Assembly: GCA_026745465.1 (NCBI GenBank)
Contig: JACYXH010000718.1
Span: forward strand, 187,190-251,189
Direction: 5' to 3'
Length of the DNA: 64,000 bases
DNA from: Lota lota
Taxonomy: Eukaryota; Chordata; Actinopteri; Gadiformes; Lotidae
In this document: piece after piece, positions 1-13,747 of the stretch
How positions within the stretch are numbered: position 1 is the stretch's first letter
Layout of the letters: every line of letters starts with the position of its first letter
Program-made: the position numbers and the translations under genes
Notes under the pieces: generated by a model
What the model was told of the DNA's origin: nothing
The model's database searches: none
The model's input: only the letters and a program-made list of their open reading frames with translations

Positions 1-3000
1 TTGATGACTCATTCAACCACTGTCCAATCCGGTTTGAGCCTGCATCCTATTTAGAAATTAAATAGAGTAGGTAAGTTACATTTAAATAATACAAAATTAA
101 GGACCTGAAAATGGCACTTAATGATATTATACTTCAAATAATTACATTAAGTTGGCACAGAATTAACTGTGTTGCTTGTTAAGCTACCTATACCCATTTT
201 GGATGACATCCTAGTGTAGCTTTGATAATTTTGTACAACGGAGAGCCTTACCTTGATTGTGATTGTTTTGTACTGTAAACAAAATGACAAATATTGATTA
301 GAAAATGTTTTCTGCATATTATCAATATATATTAGCTTAATAACTAGAATAAAGTTATGGACTAAAATTGTATTTATAGGACCAAATATTGAAAAGCGTA
401 TTACAGAAAATGTCATCTTTTAGTAAACAGTTATCTTAATTCTGAGAGAACTGCTGTGAAAGTAACATTTACAGAGCTAAATATCCGACTTGCCATTTTA
501 CAGACCAAACCATCTGACTTCACATCTTACAGACAAAACAATCTGACAGGCCATTTTACAGACCAAACTATCTGAAAGGCCATTGTAAAGACCAAAATAT
601 CTGACTATCTTACAGACCTAACTATCTGACTGTCTTAAATACCAAACTTGGCCAAAAAAAGGCTTCCTCAATGGCAACAAAGTCTAGATTTTAGGGAGGG
701 TATTTAAAAATATATCCACATTATAATCACTTTTAATCAAGTTTAACCTTTGGATAGCAGCCAACTCATTCTTTCGAGAGGCTGATACTTCGACCTGAAA
801 TGTTTTGTTGTTGCAGACCATCAACTCAGCAAAAAAGGTTGACTTAGTAGAGCATCCCACTCCTCTACTATTGACGAAAAACCTGTTGCAACAGCCTCAA
901 TCTTTGCCCAGCCTGAACAAACATGAAACCTAGACTGAAGTGCACATCGTGCATTTTCTTTCAATTTTCTTTTTTTGTCAACTTCTCCCTATTATTCCTC
1001 TTGCATTTTTCTACCTGGTACAGTATATCAAATAAATGAACGTCTTTTCCACTGCATTAGGTTGTCTCATTTGGTTAGTAAGCTATGGCATTTAACATAA
1101 CGTCTGCAGATAGCACTCACCAGCTCGTTGACCGATCTGAGTTTGCTGTCGAGTGTTATCACTCTGAAATGCACTGCAAGGAGAGGAAAGTTCAGATTTA
1201 GTTTTACGAAGTTTGACACTGTAGATCACTTTCCCCTCATTCAATTTTATTCTTTCACATGCTTCATCCATCATTGTACTTTAGTTTTTCTTACAATTAT
1301 TTGATCAGTTCAATGTCTTTGATTCTGAACTATTTCTATATTTACCAGTTTGTCCTGGAAGGTAGATGGGTTTATCCGTTTGGATGAAAGTCTGTGGTGT
1401 GAAGGATTTTATCATCACTTTCCTCACTTCTTTCATTTCAAATTCTTGTCCTCGAATAATCACCTCCAAATCCCACACATTAGTCTGCACTGGGACCTTT
1501 AAAAAAACAATGGAAGATTTAACTTGTTGTAGTTTACAAACTGTATATAAATGAAGGGAAACTTTCAATCATTTATGTGAAATATTTGTCTTAACTAAAA
1601 GTATCTTAACAAAAAAAGATTGTATGACAATACAAATGGAAATATATATTTGATATAATTAAAAACACAAATATATATGGTCCTTTTCCAACTATTGCAG
1701 GGATGGGAAAAATTGGTTTAGGTGTTACAAATGTCAAAGATCCAAAAGTTTATTGTATCGATAACAAAGCATTGGATCTACCCCAATCATGAGGAAAATG
1801 ACTTGCATGACACGAGCACCCATCCATCCGAGATAAAAATACACTAGTTCCCATCCGTGCAAGATAAAAAGACACAAGATGAATGCCCACGAAGGCGACG
1901 GCGAAGCCTGCAGTTCTGCCATTCAAGGTCCGCAGAACCGCCATCCTAACCCAGCTTCGCCCAATAGAAGCTCAGAACCGCATCTATCTTTCACCAATGT
2001 TAAGTATAACTGTTATGTCTGTTATATTATATACATTATATGAAGTATATCAAATATATTAAATGTCTCTCAAATAAATGTGTCACAAATTATACAACAT
2101 AAAGGCCAAACACTAAATAGCCCACAATAACTGCTAAGATGCATTGCCATGCACGCATAGTAGCAACTGCTTGATTTGGTATTATTTTTCGTTCGTTCCT
2201 GTAATTATATTATTCAAAATGTTAATGTCATTGTCATTATTATTTTATTCCACCTTGTCTCCTAAGGTAGCCTAACTAGATAATGTAGACCTTTCCTTTT
2301 GTAAACCCTCAAATGAAAAACACTAGCCTGCAGCAGTTGTGTCGGGGGCATGATGTCTGCTGAACTTGGTAGGCCTAATAGGTTACATCGTGTAATTAAG
2401 GCATATTTCTGATCATAACTGATATGTGACTTGATAAATAGGCTACATAAATACATACTGACCTAGCTTAACATTGAAGAAGTCAGTAAAATGTCTAAGT
2501 AAGCCGTGTATTCTCAAAGCAAAACAAATACGTCTGTACATAAAGTCGAAATAAAAGAAGAAAAAAACGTCTACGAATATTTCAGCACACCACTTGCAAA
2601 TAAACTCAATACATTCAATATTTAGAACACCATCGCAAATAAAATAATTACATAAATAAAATAAAGAAATAAAAGAAAATATATACATTCAAAGAATATA
2701 TAAGCACACCCCACCACACACTATCATGGTTCTACACAGAAATGGGTGGAGCTTGTATACACTAGTATACAAGCATAGTATGGGGGTGTCCTTGCGGGGT
2801 CGGACCTCGTGCCTGTGTCTTTCAATACGTGTACTACTATCTTCTAACAAGCTGGCACACTTAAGAGCTTTGTAAGCAAAGCTTGAGGCAGTTTCTTGGC
2901 TTTCACAACACCAGTTCCGGATACCTGTTGACATTTTTGGTCTATCAAAATGGGGTGGTAGGAGCTGTATTGCAAATATAGACACCATGTGGGTGGTGGT

Positions 3001-3325
3001 GATAAAAACTGCTGAGGCTAAGCAACTTCAAGCTAAACCAATATTTGAATGTTTAACTATTGAGTAATGCAGCAGATTAAAAAACATACAAGGAAGTGTT
3101 AACAAACAATTTCTAATTTTGAAAGGAGGAGCCAACCTTGAAAAGAATACATTGGCGAAACCCATCATCGGATTTCTGCTGAAACAGCGTTATGTTCTCC
3201 TCCTTGGACATCAGAGTGACAGTCATGTGCAGCGTCTCATTTGGCCTGAGCAGACTCACGCAGAACCTGCTTTCAGCACCGGCCTCCAGCACTGCTGGGA
3301 TGGTCACCGTGTAGTACCTGCAACA

Positions 3326-3392
<67 letters not shown>

Positions 3393-4476
3393 CACACATA
3401 CACACACACACACACACTCATTGTTGGGGTGACATAACTGGACAAGCAGTAATAACAGAAGGCAGTGGCGTAAGTAGGTCGTTAGCCCCCCCCCCCCCCC
3501 CCCCCATGGTAACTATGTGGCCAATATGTGGGCTTTTACAGATATTATGTTTTTTCAGCCAGGCAGGAAATTACTTGTAAACTACCCAGCTTCGATGGGG
3601 GTGTGAGGCTGCCACACTGCCATTCTTAAAAGGTTACTTCGCCACGTACGTGTTGAGGGGTCCCTGTCTATTGAGGCACATTCAACAACAGGGTTCCACA
3701 TTAATAGTATAGTCAGTGTTCTGTTCACAATCAAGTCTCAATACACCCTAGGACCTAGGTCATATAAAGTGCTCACTGCTAAGTTTGCCTGACTTGTATC
3801 TGTTATTTTTCGCATCTTTTATTTCTTGGAACCATCTGTCCTATTTGTATTTTCAAAACACGTGTTTATCTATAATGGCTGAAATTTGACTTGAAAACTG
3901 AATGCAACTTTATTCAAATTAAAACAGACTATAATATCATAGGTCAATAGACTGTATAAGGGTAGGCCCCATAGGTGGCAGTAGAGGGGGTGAACATAGA
4001 AACGATTGCCCCCTACTTCCATCTACGACAAATTAAATACTAGCAACTTTAGTTTGGTCATCATTTCTAAAGTTAGTGTTAATTGCAGGCTAAATACTCC
4101 TCATCCTTTTGCCATGTGCATGGTTTTTACAAGGTTATAATTTTCCTAAGAGTCAAATAATAATGAGATTTAGGGCCTAGGAAGATGCAGTATAATGGAA
4201 ATAAGAGTAGGCTATTGTTGGCCTATGAGGTTCTTACATTTGATCGCCTATGCGATCAATAAAATCTTTAAAAGCGTACTATTTTCCTGTTATTTGAAAT
4301 TCTCTGTAGGTCTAATGCTCGCTGTGTGAAGGATTGAGAGCACATTCAAAGTTAGTATGGACAACAGAGAAAAACTGGTAGACTTACGGTCCTGCCGCTG
4401 CCATTTGACCCAAACATATCCAGCTGAGGCAAGCAAACGCTAGCCATCTCCACATCTGTAAACCAGCAGGCTCCAT
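1..4476 (-). CDS. A2M-like paralogue, 5' exons 1-6 (partial, runs off left edge)
   Basis: This is the minus-strand 5' part of a second alpha-2-macroglobulin gene. Exon 1 is 4476-4388 and carries the ATG and a hydrophobic signal peptide ending near GQMAAAGP. Exon 2 is 3317-3137, exon 3 is 1496-1346, exon 4 is 1173-1121, exon 5 is 272-252, and exon 6 begins at 46 and is cut by the window start. Exon lengths equal those of the complete copy (89, 181, 151, 53, 21). All splice sites read as GT-AG on the minus strand and no stop interrupts the exons. The second residue is Glu here and Lys in the other copy. Only the N-terminal macroglobulin domains are visible, so whether the whole gene works cannot be judged. 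It points away from the complete copy (head to head). Confidence 0.88.
500..655. repeat. Degenerate ~30-bp tandem repeat in intron 5 of the left copy
   Basis: The phrase 'acagaccaaactatctgac' recurs about five times with variation (accatctgac, acaatctgac, aatatctgac, ctatctgac). The same array lies inverted at about 31050-31200 in intron 5 of the complete copy. It therefore predates the duplication. Confidence 0.7.
3329..3506. repeat. (CA)n microsatellite and poly-C run beside left exon 2
   Basis: A CA tract (about 3329-3418) begins 11 bases past the exon 2 acceptor of the minus-strand copy, so it lies directly upstream of that exon. A run of 21 C follows at 3486-3506. Both have counterparts in the other arm (TG tract 28327-28410 and G run 28236-28261). 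Confidence 0.9.
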
Positions 4477-5010
4477 GGCTGACTGGGCTGTCCTTCCAGC
4501 TGGATCTCTGTCATATAGGCTGTGCTAAGAGGGGCCGTCCTCCCAGGCATGACCTCTCCCGCCTCCTGCATTGAAGTTCTCATTTCTTCCACCAAGATTA
4601 AATAATCTTAAATAAGCAATCAACGCTGCAAATAATACCATAGTTATTTAATAGGCTACATTTGTATGATATTTTACAAAAAGTTATGCAACATTTTTCG
4701 TAAGATTCCTATGAATGTCCGGCAACACGAGTGATCAGCGCAAGCCCCAAGGAGTTCAGAACCAGAAAACATTGGCAACATGCAATATTACGCTTGTTTA
4801 AAAAGTGTTTTGATAACAGTTCCAGTTAGAAATATGCCTTTTATTGTCATAATCTTCGTTCAGTGATTGTATATGATGTTTAGTTAGTTAAACTGCTCGT
4901 GGCGTTTTTCATGCTCATTTGGGGTTTTTATGGAATATAATCGGGGTAGGCTATATTCTGTTTAAGAAATGTATGTACAGTATGTCCTTTGTGTAACCTT
5001 TGGTTAACCA

Positions 5011-5029
5011 GGGGGGAGAGGGAGAGGGA

Positions 5030-5093
<64 letters not shown>

Positions 5094-5110
5094 GAGAGAC
5101 CGAGAGCGAG
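5011..5110. repeat. (GA)n microsatellite at the edge of the left arm
   Basis: A GA tract of about 100 bases with a few GGGA and ACCGA interruptions lies just outside the point where inverted-arm homology is lost. No counterpart is seen at the other breakpoint. Confidence 0.9.
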
Positions 5111-5624
5111 AGCGAAGTCTTTTAAGGATCTGTCGTAGGGTAATGTTGTTTTAGATCCAATTGAGGTTAAAGCAATGCGTTGGTGTTGAATTAAGATATT
5201 TATTAACAGAAACTGCAGTTTTAACAAATAAAAATGATGATAGAAACTAACATAAAACAAATAAATGTAATAGGATGACCTAGCTACTCAGATCCTATTT
5301 GCATAGCATAGCATAACTGCCATGACTCTTTGACCTTAGTCAAATGTAACCATCACCAATCGTCATTCTAGCCCAAAGAAGCCATGCAGGCTTAAATAGC
5401 GATATCAGTTGGTTAGCTCCACTTCTAAGCCAAACCAAGTTATTATAAATCAATTAAACCCACATACCAAGCTTAACCTGCCAAAACACAAAACTAAGGT
5501 GTATTATCATTCCATAACAATACAGTGGCAGCGGCAAAGGAAGGACCAGACAAGAGCCCAGGGTATTGGTTTACTAACAACTCTCGGGCCCCATACACCG
5601 CACGACACAGAGAGTTGCCTTTTA

Positions 5625-5688
<64 letters not shown>
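5111..5688. other. No gene recognised; ends in a (CA)n tract
   Basis: About 500 bases of moderately AT-rich sequence with no convincing coding region, followed by a CA tract at 5628-5688. That tract abuts the terminal bases of the retroviral LTR copy. No primer-binding site follows the LTR on this side. Confidence 0.5.
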
Positions 5689-7220
<1,532 letters not shown>

Positions 7221-7640
7221 ATACCAACACAGCACAACTTCATTCATATATATCACACACAATAATATGTATTTTAAGAACACGTTAACATATCCCTATC
7301 CCTTTAAAAGGATGGCCTACCCAGGCACGATCCGTGACAATAAATACAGGAAGTGAATGCCGACTGGCTATATAACGCGGAAGAACACCGGTAGGTGAAT
7401 GAATGAATGACAGTTTGTACAGACCATTGAGATTATGAGTGATTGTAATGGCTTCATATGTATAGTGAGTATAATGTTAGCAATGTACAGATGAGATCAC
7501 GGATATAATGAAAGTCCTTAACGATGCAACAACTGAAACTGTAAATGTGCCGGCAAACAATAAACAGTGAGCAGAGCGAATAAATTACTTGTGTGATTCT
7601 TAAGTGGTTGTAACTATACGTGGTCGATGAATGGACAGGG
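7221..7640. other. Unassigned spacer
   Basis: About 420 bases between the LTR copy and the foldback element. It contains a short GAAT-rich stretch near 7397. I see no gene or recognisable element here. Confidence 0.4.
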
Positions 7641-9847
7641 TGTTACACCGTATTCTGTGACCCACCATATTCTGTGACCCCAGGGCTCGCTGTTGCACAT
7701 TTTCTGCAACATGCACGAGTTTGAAGGCATAAAGTCGTTCATGTGCGGAAACATGCACGAGCTTCAAAGTAAACATCGTATCGCCATCGCTCACTCAGGA
7801 TGGGTTAGTTCGTTTTGTAAAGCCCGTTGACTGGATGAAGCAAAGCGGTTGATTTGGCTCTGTGGTGGCACGATGATGACGGGTCTTTCTTTCTTGATGC
7901 AAACGTGAATATAGAAACAGTGTTGGTCCATTCTAAACAGCATTTTACACAGTAGCCTATAGTAGGAAATACTCAAAGGTAAATCAATGTAATCAAACGC
8001 TGATTATTGCTTCTTATGGGGAAAGAAGCAACGTTGGTGGATCGTAGTAAACGCCCCATCCATAGTATGTGTCTGTAAAATGCTAATCAAATCAAATGTA
8101 TTTATAAAGCACATTTAATTACAAGGGTATGGGGGAGAGATCTTTCTTCATTACGAGCCCCTCTCTGATTGCTCAAACTGTGGTTGTTTTTGTTATAATG
8201 CCCACCGTTTTTTTATTACTGCAGTTTATGAAATAAACTATGAACTAATGCCTGTATGGGCGTGAAGTGTGCGTGATTGCAGTGACTTGGGTGGATTTGC
8301 AGCGTAAGGGTGATTTTAGTGACCTAAGAGCACAATTTTCAAAAAGCAGACAGTATTGCGCCGAGTATGGTGGCCACTGAAGAGGCAGTAGCCTATAGTT
8401 CCAGTGGAAGCACGGCGGGACAAAGCACATGACAGCAACCTGTTTTTCATTTGTCATCCTGTATAATTATTCATGTCTGCGATCATCACAGAGTCCACAC
8501 GCAACATGAAACCATCCACGGCTGGCCGTCGTATTCTGTGACCCCACTGTAAATGCGATTTTTTTTAACTTAAACCCCAACCAAATGTGTTCAGGTTATT
8601 TGGCATCCTCATATCTGTATGTGTACAACATTATTCATGTCTGTGATCATCACAGAGTCAAACAACCACAATCAGAGAGGGGCTCGTAATGAAGATGTTA
8701 TGTGACCCTCTCCGTTTCCGTCAAACTCCGCCATCTAGTGGCAACCAGCCTCACTTCACCATGTGCTCTTTGTTTACCTCTCGTCAATTAACCACGTGCA
8801 CTTCGCTCCCCACTCCTGCCTGCAATCACTAATCTCCCGCCTCAGTATTTAAGCACTGGCTCCCCACAGAGCCAGTGCTAGTTCGTAGTGTTTGTTTTAC
8901 CTCACATGGTAACTTCGTCCCAGCCTTCTAGTTTGTTCGTTCCTGTTACGGGTTCCGCTCCCGTTCCTGTTCCTATTACGGGTTCCGCTCCCGTTTCTGT
9001 TCCTCGTTCCCGTTCCTGTTCCTCGTTCCCGCTTCTCGTTCCTGTTCCTCGTTCCTGCCTCCCTGCCTTCCTTGTTTCCTGAACCTCGCCTGCTCGACCA
9101 CCCGCCTGCCTATGTCCTTCTGCCTGCCTACCTTCCTGGTTGCTGAACCTCGCCTGCCCGACCACCCGCCTGCCTACGTCCGTCTGCCTGCCTGACTCCC
9201 CGCCTGCCTACCGCCTACTGGACTACTCGCCTGCCTTGCCCTTGCCTGTACCTTTGGACAATAAATCCCTGTTTTCAACCCGCACCCTGTTGGTTTCCTT
9301 GTCTTGCGTTTGGGTCCTATTCTCGTAACCGTAACAGAAGAAAGATCTCTCCCCCATACCCTTGTAATTAAATGTGCTTTATAAATACATTTGATTTGAT
9401 TAGCATTTTACAGACACATACTATGGATGGGGCGTATACTACGATCCACCAACGTTGCTTCTTTCCCCATAAGAAGCAACAATCAGCGTTTAATTACGTT
9501 GATTTACCTTTGAGTATTTCCTACTATAGGCTACTGTGTAAAATGCTGTTTAGAATTGACCAACACTGTTTCTATATTCACGTTTGCATCAAGAAAGAAA
9601 GACCCGTCATCATCGTGCCACCACAGAGCCAAATCAACCGCTCTTTGCTTCATCCACTCAACGGGCTATACAAAATGAGCTAACCCATCCTGAGTGAGCG
9701 ATGGCGATACGATGTTTACTTTGAAGCTCGTGCATGTTTCCGCACATGAATGACTTTATGCCTTCAAACTCGTGCATGTTGCAGAAAATGTGCAACAGCG
9801 ACCCCTGGGGTCACAGAATACGGTGGGTCACAGAATACGGTGTAACA
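7641..9847. mobile_element. Foldback / long terminal-inverted-repeat element, split by a solo LTR
   Basis: The left end starts TGTTACACCGTATTCTG and the right end is its reverse complement (…CAGAATACGGTGTAACA). The arms stay complementary for about 500 bases: 7641 to about 8200 against 9847 to 9342, continuing into 8690 to about 8656 once the inserted LTR is removed. Near each end the phrase 'tattctgtgacccc' is repeated in tandem, and a third copy lies near 8532. No transposase is visible, so it is non-autonomous and its superfamily is unclear. The flanks CAGGG and CGGGG could be an imperfect 5-bp target duplication. Confidence 0.8.
8696..9336. mobile_element. Solo LTR with 5-bp target duplication GAAGA
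   Basis: A 641-bp unit with retroviral-type ends (TGTTATGTGACCC… to …CGTAACCGTAACA) is flanked by GAAGA at 8691-8695 and 9337-9341. Removing it and one GAAGA restores sequence complementary to the other arm of the surrounding foldback, which confirms the boundaries. It contains an AATAAA near 9260, so transcription would run on the plus strand. It also has CCTGTT/CCCGTTCC-rich short tandem repeats (8935-9060) and CCTGCCTG repeats (9085-9240). No internal region remains. Confidence 0.9.
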
Positions 9848-10794
9848 CGGGGAATACAGAAAACGATAGTTATGTTATTATAACTCTAGTTATATGATTG
9901 TAGACGTAGCCATCTAGGCTTCGCCTTATGGGCTTGTCCTGTGCGCGCACGCACGTGCACTGAAATTTTCAACAATGTACCAATCAACGTGGGCCCCGCC
10001 CACATTCCCCACGGCACCGTGTATATAAGGCGGCGCACAACAGCGTTCGTCATCCACGCTATTCTTTCAGCAATTGGAGGGTACAGCAGGTGGGAAACTA
10101 GACGGCTACGTCTACAATCATATAACTAGAGTTATAATAAAATAACCAGTATATTGGATAAACTAACTTAACTATTAACAATTAACTGGACTGCCACAGA
10201 CTTCAATCATGATTTAAGAACCCGAAAACCGTGGCTCTCCTGCTTAGCGACAGTACATCAACTGGTTACCTCGGGGTGGAGAGCGGTAGGTTACTGTACC
10301 CAGCTATGGCACTACTGCCCCTAGTGGTCAGATGTAAGTATCCCACTCTACAACAATAACTATCGTTCTATTTAACATAGGTTACGCCGTCTAGGCTTCG
10401 CCTTATGGGTTAAGGTGAAGCTGCGAGCGGTGCCCGATCAATGTACTCATGCTGGACCCAAGTCACAAAGACCTAAGTCACAGGGCACATCAGACTCAAT
10501 AAGCCGAAGATGTGCAAAACACAACAGCTAATTAAAAAACTCTTAATTGTCCTAAGAACACGCAAAGCGATGATCAAGAGAATAGAGTGAGTCTGTAAGC
10601 TCTGACTCAACCCGTATTTCATAGAATCCATGAAAAAAGGGTGATGCAGAGCAACAAGGCTTCTCCTACGTCCGCTACCATCGGGGCGGAACTAGGAAAA
10701 CCCAAGCTGCCAACTGTGACAAGCAACAAGGCCCCTCATACGTCTGCTCCCAAGAAAGGCGGTAGGAGGAACCTGCTGGCAGGCGTAACAAAGA

Positions 10795-11460
10795 GAAGAG
10801 CAGCTAAATCGGCATAACAAAAGCAACAAAGAAGCTCTAGCTTGCCGGTGAACACATCGAACGTGCAATGCTGGCAACGAATGCACGCAACGATGGACTA
10901 AAGGTCCACACAAGCACACAAATTCACAGATAACCGTCTCAATAAACGCAAAGCGTATAAGAGACATAGGCAACATAACCATTATAAATGGCTAGAGGAC
11001 ATGACATTAAGACGCCGGTTACGAACTGTAACCAAAACCAGAATAACTGGTCACTGTTAATCCCAGCGCAATGCTGGGATGCCACCATGAGGCGTAGCCT
11101 AGACGGCGTAGCCCACATGAAAATAAACAGTGACAAAGAGAAGCTAATTCGGCGTAACAAAGCAGCGAAGAAGCTCTAGCTTGCCGGAGAACACATTAAG
11201 TGTGCAACACTGGCAACAACCATAAGCAACGATGGACTAAAAGTCCACACAAGCACGCAAAACCTTCTCCATAATCTTAAAGCGTATAAGAGACAGGGTT
11301 AGCATACTCATAATTAATGGTAGAGGACAGGATATTACAATGCCGGTTACAATTTGTAACCAAAGCAAGAATAACCGTCACCCTTAATCCCAGCGTAACG
11401 CTGGGAAAATCTACCGGGTGACAGCAGAGATAGGTTTAATCAAAGAGCAACGTTACGAAT
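10795..11460. repeat. Two tandem copies of a ~339-bp unit inside the DIRS relic
   Basis: The phrase 'gaagctctagcttgccgg' occurs at 10831 and 11170, giving a period of 339 bases. Other shared phrases keep the same spacing, such as 'caacgatggactaaa', 'cacacaagcac', 'aaagcgtataagagaca' and 'taatcccagcg'. The second copy is the more diverged. No protein is visible across either copy. Confidence 0.85.
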
Positions 11461-11587
11461 CGTAACAACTCCGAGAGACAAGCCTATATCCAAGTTGTAG
11501 AAGGGGCCCCCGACTCCAACACAGAGTGGCCGGGTGAACGCCTGGACATGTCTCGCATGTAAAAACAGATAATGGGCCGGGGGAAGA

Positions 11588-12937
11588 CTATGACGCAGCC
11601 GCGCAAATGTCCTCCACCGAAAAAACGCCCCTGAGTAGAGCCTTCAAAGCGGTCATTCTCAGTGTAGAGTGGGCTCTAAGCACAGCCCTTGGCAGCGTCG
11701 CTAAAAACACACAAACAACTTGTGTAGAACGGAACGCAAGAGCGCCGCTAACTCTGGGAATCACAGAGCTGAACGGCTCTACGGGGCCACCAAAATGAGG
11801 GACAGTTCCTCCTGTCTGATCCGAAGAAGCAGCGGAAACGCATGCATGAGAGCCCGCGGCCAAGATGTGTGCGCCATCGCATCTATCTCCAACGGGGGAA
11901 GATCCTGAGGGCTGAGAGAGAACCACAACCTGCAATGGGTGTTCTCTCTGGACGCAAAAAAGGATATTCTGAGCCGTTCCGAACCTCTGCCAGATCAGTC
12001 TGACAATGTTGGGATGTAACCGCCACTCGTCTTGGCGGGGACCACCGCGAGACATGAGGTCAGCCCCGAAGTTCTGGGCGCCCGCGATAGGTGGGGCTCT
12101 TATGCTGAGAAGATTCTGATGAGCCCAAAGCCAGAGCTCGACAGCTGCTCGGGGAGACCAGAGGAGCACACTCCCCTGTTTATTAATGTAAGCTGCTGCT
12201 GGCACGCTGTCTGTTCGGATCAGAACGTGGCGGCCGTGCACCAGGTGAGAGAAATGTAAAAGCACTTTCCTCACCATGGCGAGCTCTAGCACACTTATGT
12301 GTGCAGTGGGGAGCGTCGCCAACTCGCCTCCGACTGGTGTCTGGCGACACCGAGCGGGGTCGGAGAGCACCCTGAGCTTGTGTCGCCTGGGATCCAACCT
12401 CTGGCGAGCAAGCCACCGCTGTAGTCTGCGCATGAAGAGCAGACCCAGGGAACAGCAGTTGGGGCAGCTGTCATCAGCCCCAACATGTGCATGATAGACA
12501 GTGCATGATAGACCGCAGAGCACCAACAGGACCGCATCTCGCCAAGGAGGCGAGAGCCTTGCTGTCATCGTGGCCGACTCTAGGCAAAGCCCCAAGTATA
12601 CCAGCCAACGGCTGGGGAGCGGGGAGCTCTTTTTCCAGTTGATGGCGAATACACAAGGAAGATTTGTGATTTTTCACCGTCATGGTGTGTCTTCTCGCAC
12701 TTCCTCAGAGCGGCCCCAGCGCCATCTCCACACACTATGAGAAGGTGCGCGGGGCCAGAGAGTAACCGTATGGCAGGCACTGTTATACATACGCCACACA
12801 CATGAAGGCAAGCAGGGAAAGCTCCTGTGAGCCTTGAGCAACGTGGAAGTAAAAATCCTTGTAGCCAGGGATGTGAACCAAGCGCCCCCTCTCACACAGT
12901 TCTCACTCTCCCGTAGCAATGCTCTGGTGGAGAACAT
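11588..12937 (-). pseudogene. DIRS pol remnant: RT, RNase H and tail of tyrosine recombinase
   Basis: The part from 12595 to 11588 translates as an open 335-codon stretch. It includes an RNase H core (HISVLELAMVRKVLLHF, then RTDSVPAAAYINKQG, then NFGADLMSRGG) followed by the EWRLHPN…IWQRFGTAQNILF segment usual just after RNase H in DIRS elements. Its end, VFSVEDICAAAS, resembles the C-terminal tail of the DIRS recombinase, so most of that domain has been deleted. Upstream, 12937-12590 holds RT fragments in shifted frames (KDFYFHVAQ…). It is inactive, although the RNase H part is surprisingly open. Continuation upstream is cut by the Tc1 insertion. Confidence 0.75.
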
Positions 12938-13124
12938 ATTGAATTTCTACGCAACAACTACTTTGTTGAAAAAGCAATGATCCAGAATGGGCTTGTCTCC
13001 CAAGTGACGACCCACCTCCGCTGCTAGAGCCGTGCTTGCAACAGGATCCTGCAACCTAGTCTCCACCAACCCCATAAAGGGTGGGGGACGGTGCTTGAAG
13101 TGAATGTATGTGATGTACCCACAT

Positions 13125-13747
13125 CAGCATGTTATCAACCATGTTCGCGTCGCATGATCACATGATCCCCTCCCTTCGGAGACTGGGCCGCAAGGCAGTA
13201 TTCCAACATGATAACGATCCCAAACACACCTCCAAGACGACCACTACCTTGTTAAAGAAGCTGACGGTAAAGGTGATGGACTGGCCAAGCATGTCTCCAG
13301 ACCTAAACCCCATTGAGCATCTGGGGGCATCCTTAAACGGAAAGTGGAGAAGTGCAAGGTCTCTAACATCCAACAGCTCCGTGATGTCGTCATGGAGGAG
13401 TGGAAGAGGACTCCAGTGGCAACCTGTAAAGCTCTGGTGAACTCCATGCCCAAGAGGGTTAAGGCAGTACTGGAAAATGATGGCTGGCCACACAAAATGT
13501 TGACACTTTGGGCCCAATTTTGACATTTTCACTTAGGGGTGTACTCACTTTTGTTGCCAATGGTTTAGACATTAATGGCTGTGTGTTGAGTTATTTTGAA
13601 TGGACAGCAAATGTACACTGTTATACAAGCTGTATACTCACTACTTTACATTTTAGCAAAGTGTAATTTCTTCAGTGTTGTCACATGAAAAGATGTACTC
13701 AAATATTTACAAAAATTTGAGGGGTGTACTCACTTTTGGAAGATACT
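13125..13747 (+). mobile_element. Tc1/mariner fragment, 5'-truncated, with transposase relic and right TIR
   Basis: Codons from about 13150 give [20 protein letters not shown] and then [16 protein letters not shown], the catalytic-core signature of fish Tc1 transposase. The frame is lost directly after this, and the expected Trp codon after HL is absent. The tail 'ggggtgtactcacttttg…gatactgta' near 13730-13749 is the usual terminal inverted repeat. The left end of the transposon is missing. It splits the DIRS relic. Confidence 0.88.

Larger units (their letters stand above)
1..4985 (-). repeat. Left arm of a large inverted duplication
   Basis: The reverse complement of this block matches about 21710-21958 and 26988-31666 on the other strand. 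The match covers exons, introns, and about 500 bases of flank upstream of the A2M start codon. By eye, exon 2 differs at one position in 181 and exon 3 at five in 151, so the arms are similar but not identical. The match fades near 4985 on this side and near 21710 on the other. The duplicate is cut by the window edge, so its full length is unknown. Independent differences argue against a simple assembly echo, but that cannot be excluded from sequence alone. Confidence 0.93.

Noticed and set aside
1734-1944. Overlapping short ORFs mirrored at 29757-29939 in the other arm
   Set aside because: They lie in the intron between exons 2 and 3 of both A2M copies. Similarity is explained by the duplication and no protein family is recognised.
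3119-3580. ORFs made of His-Thr or Cys-Val repeats (also at 5409-5825, 6969-7283, 28310-28624)
   Set aside because: They are translations of CA/TG microsatellites, not genes.
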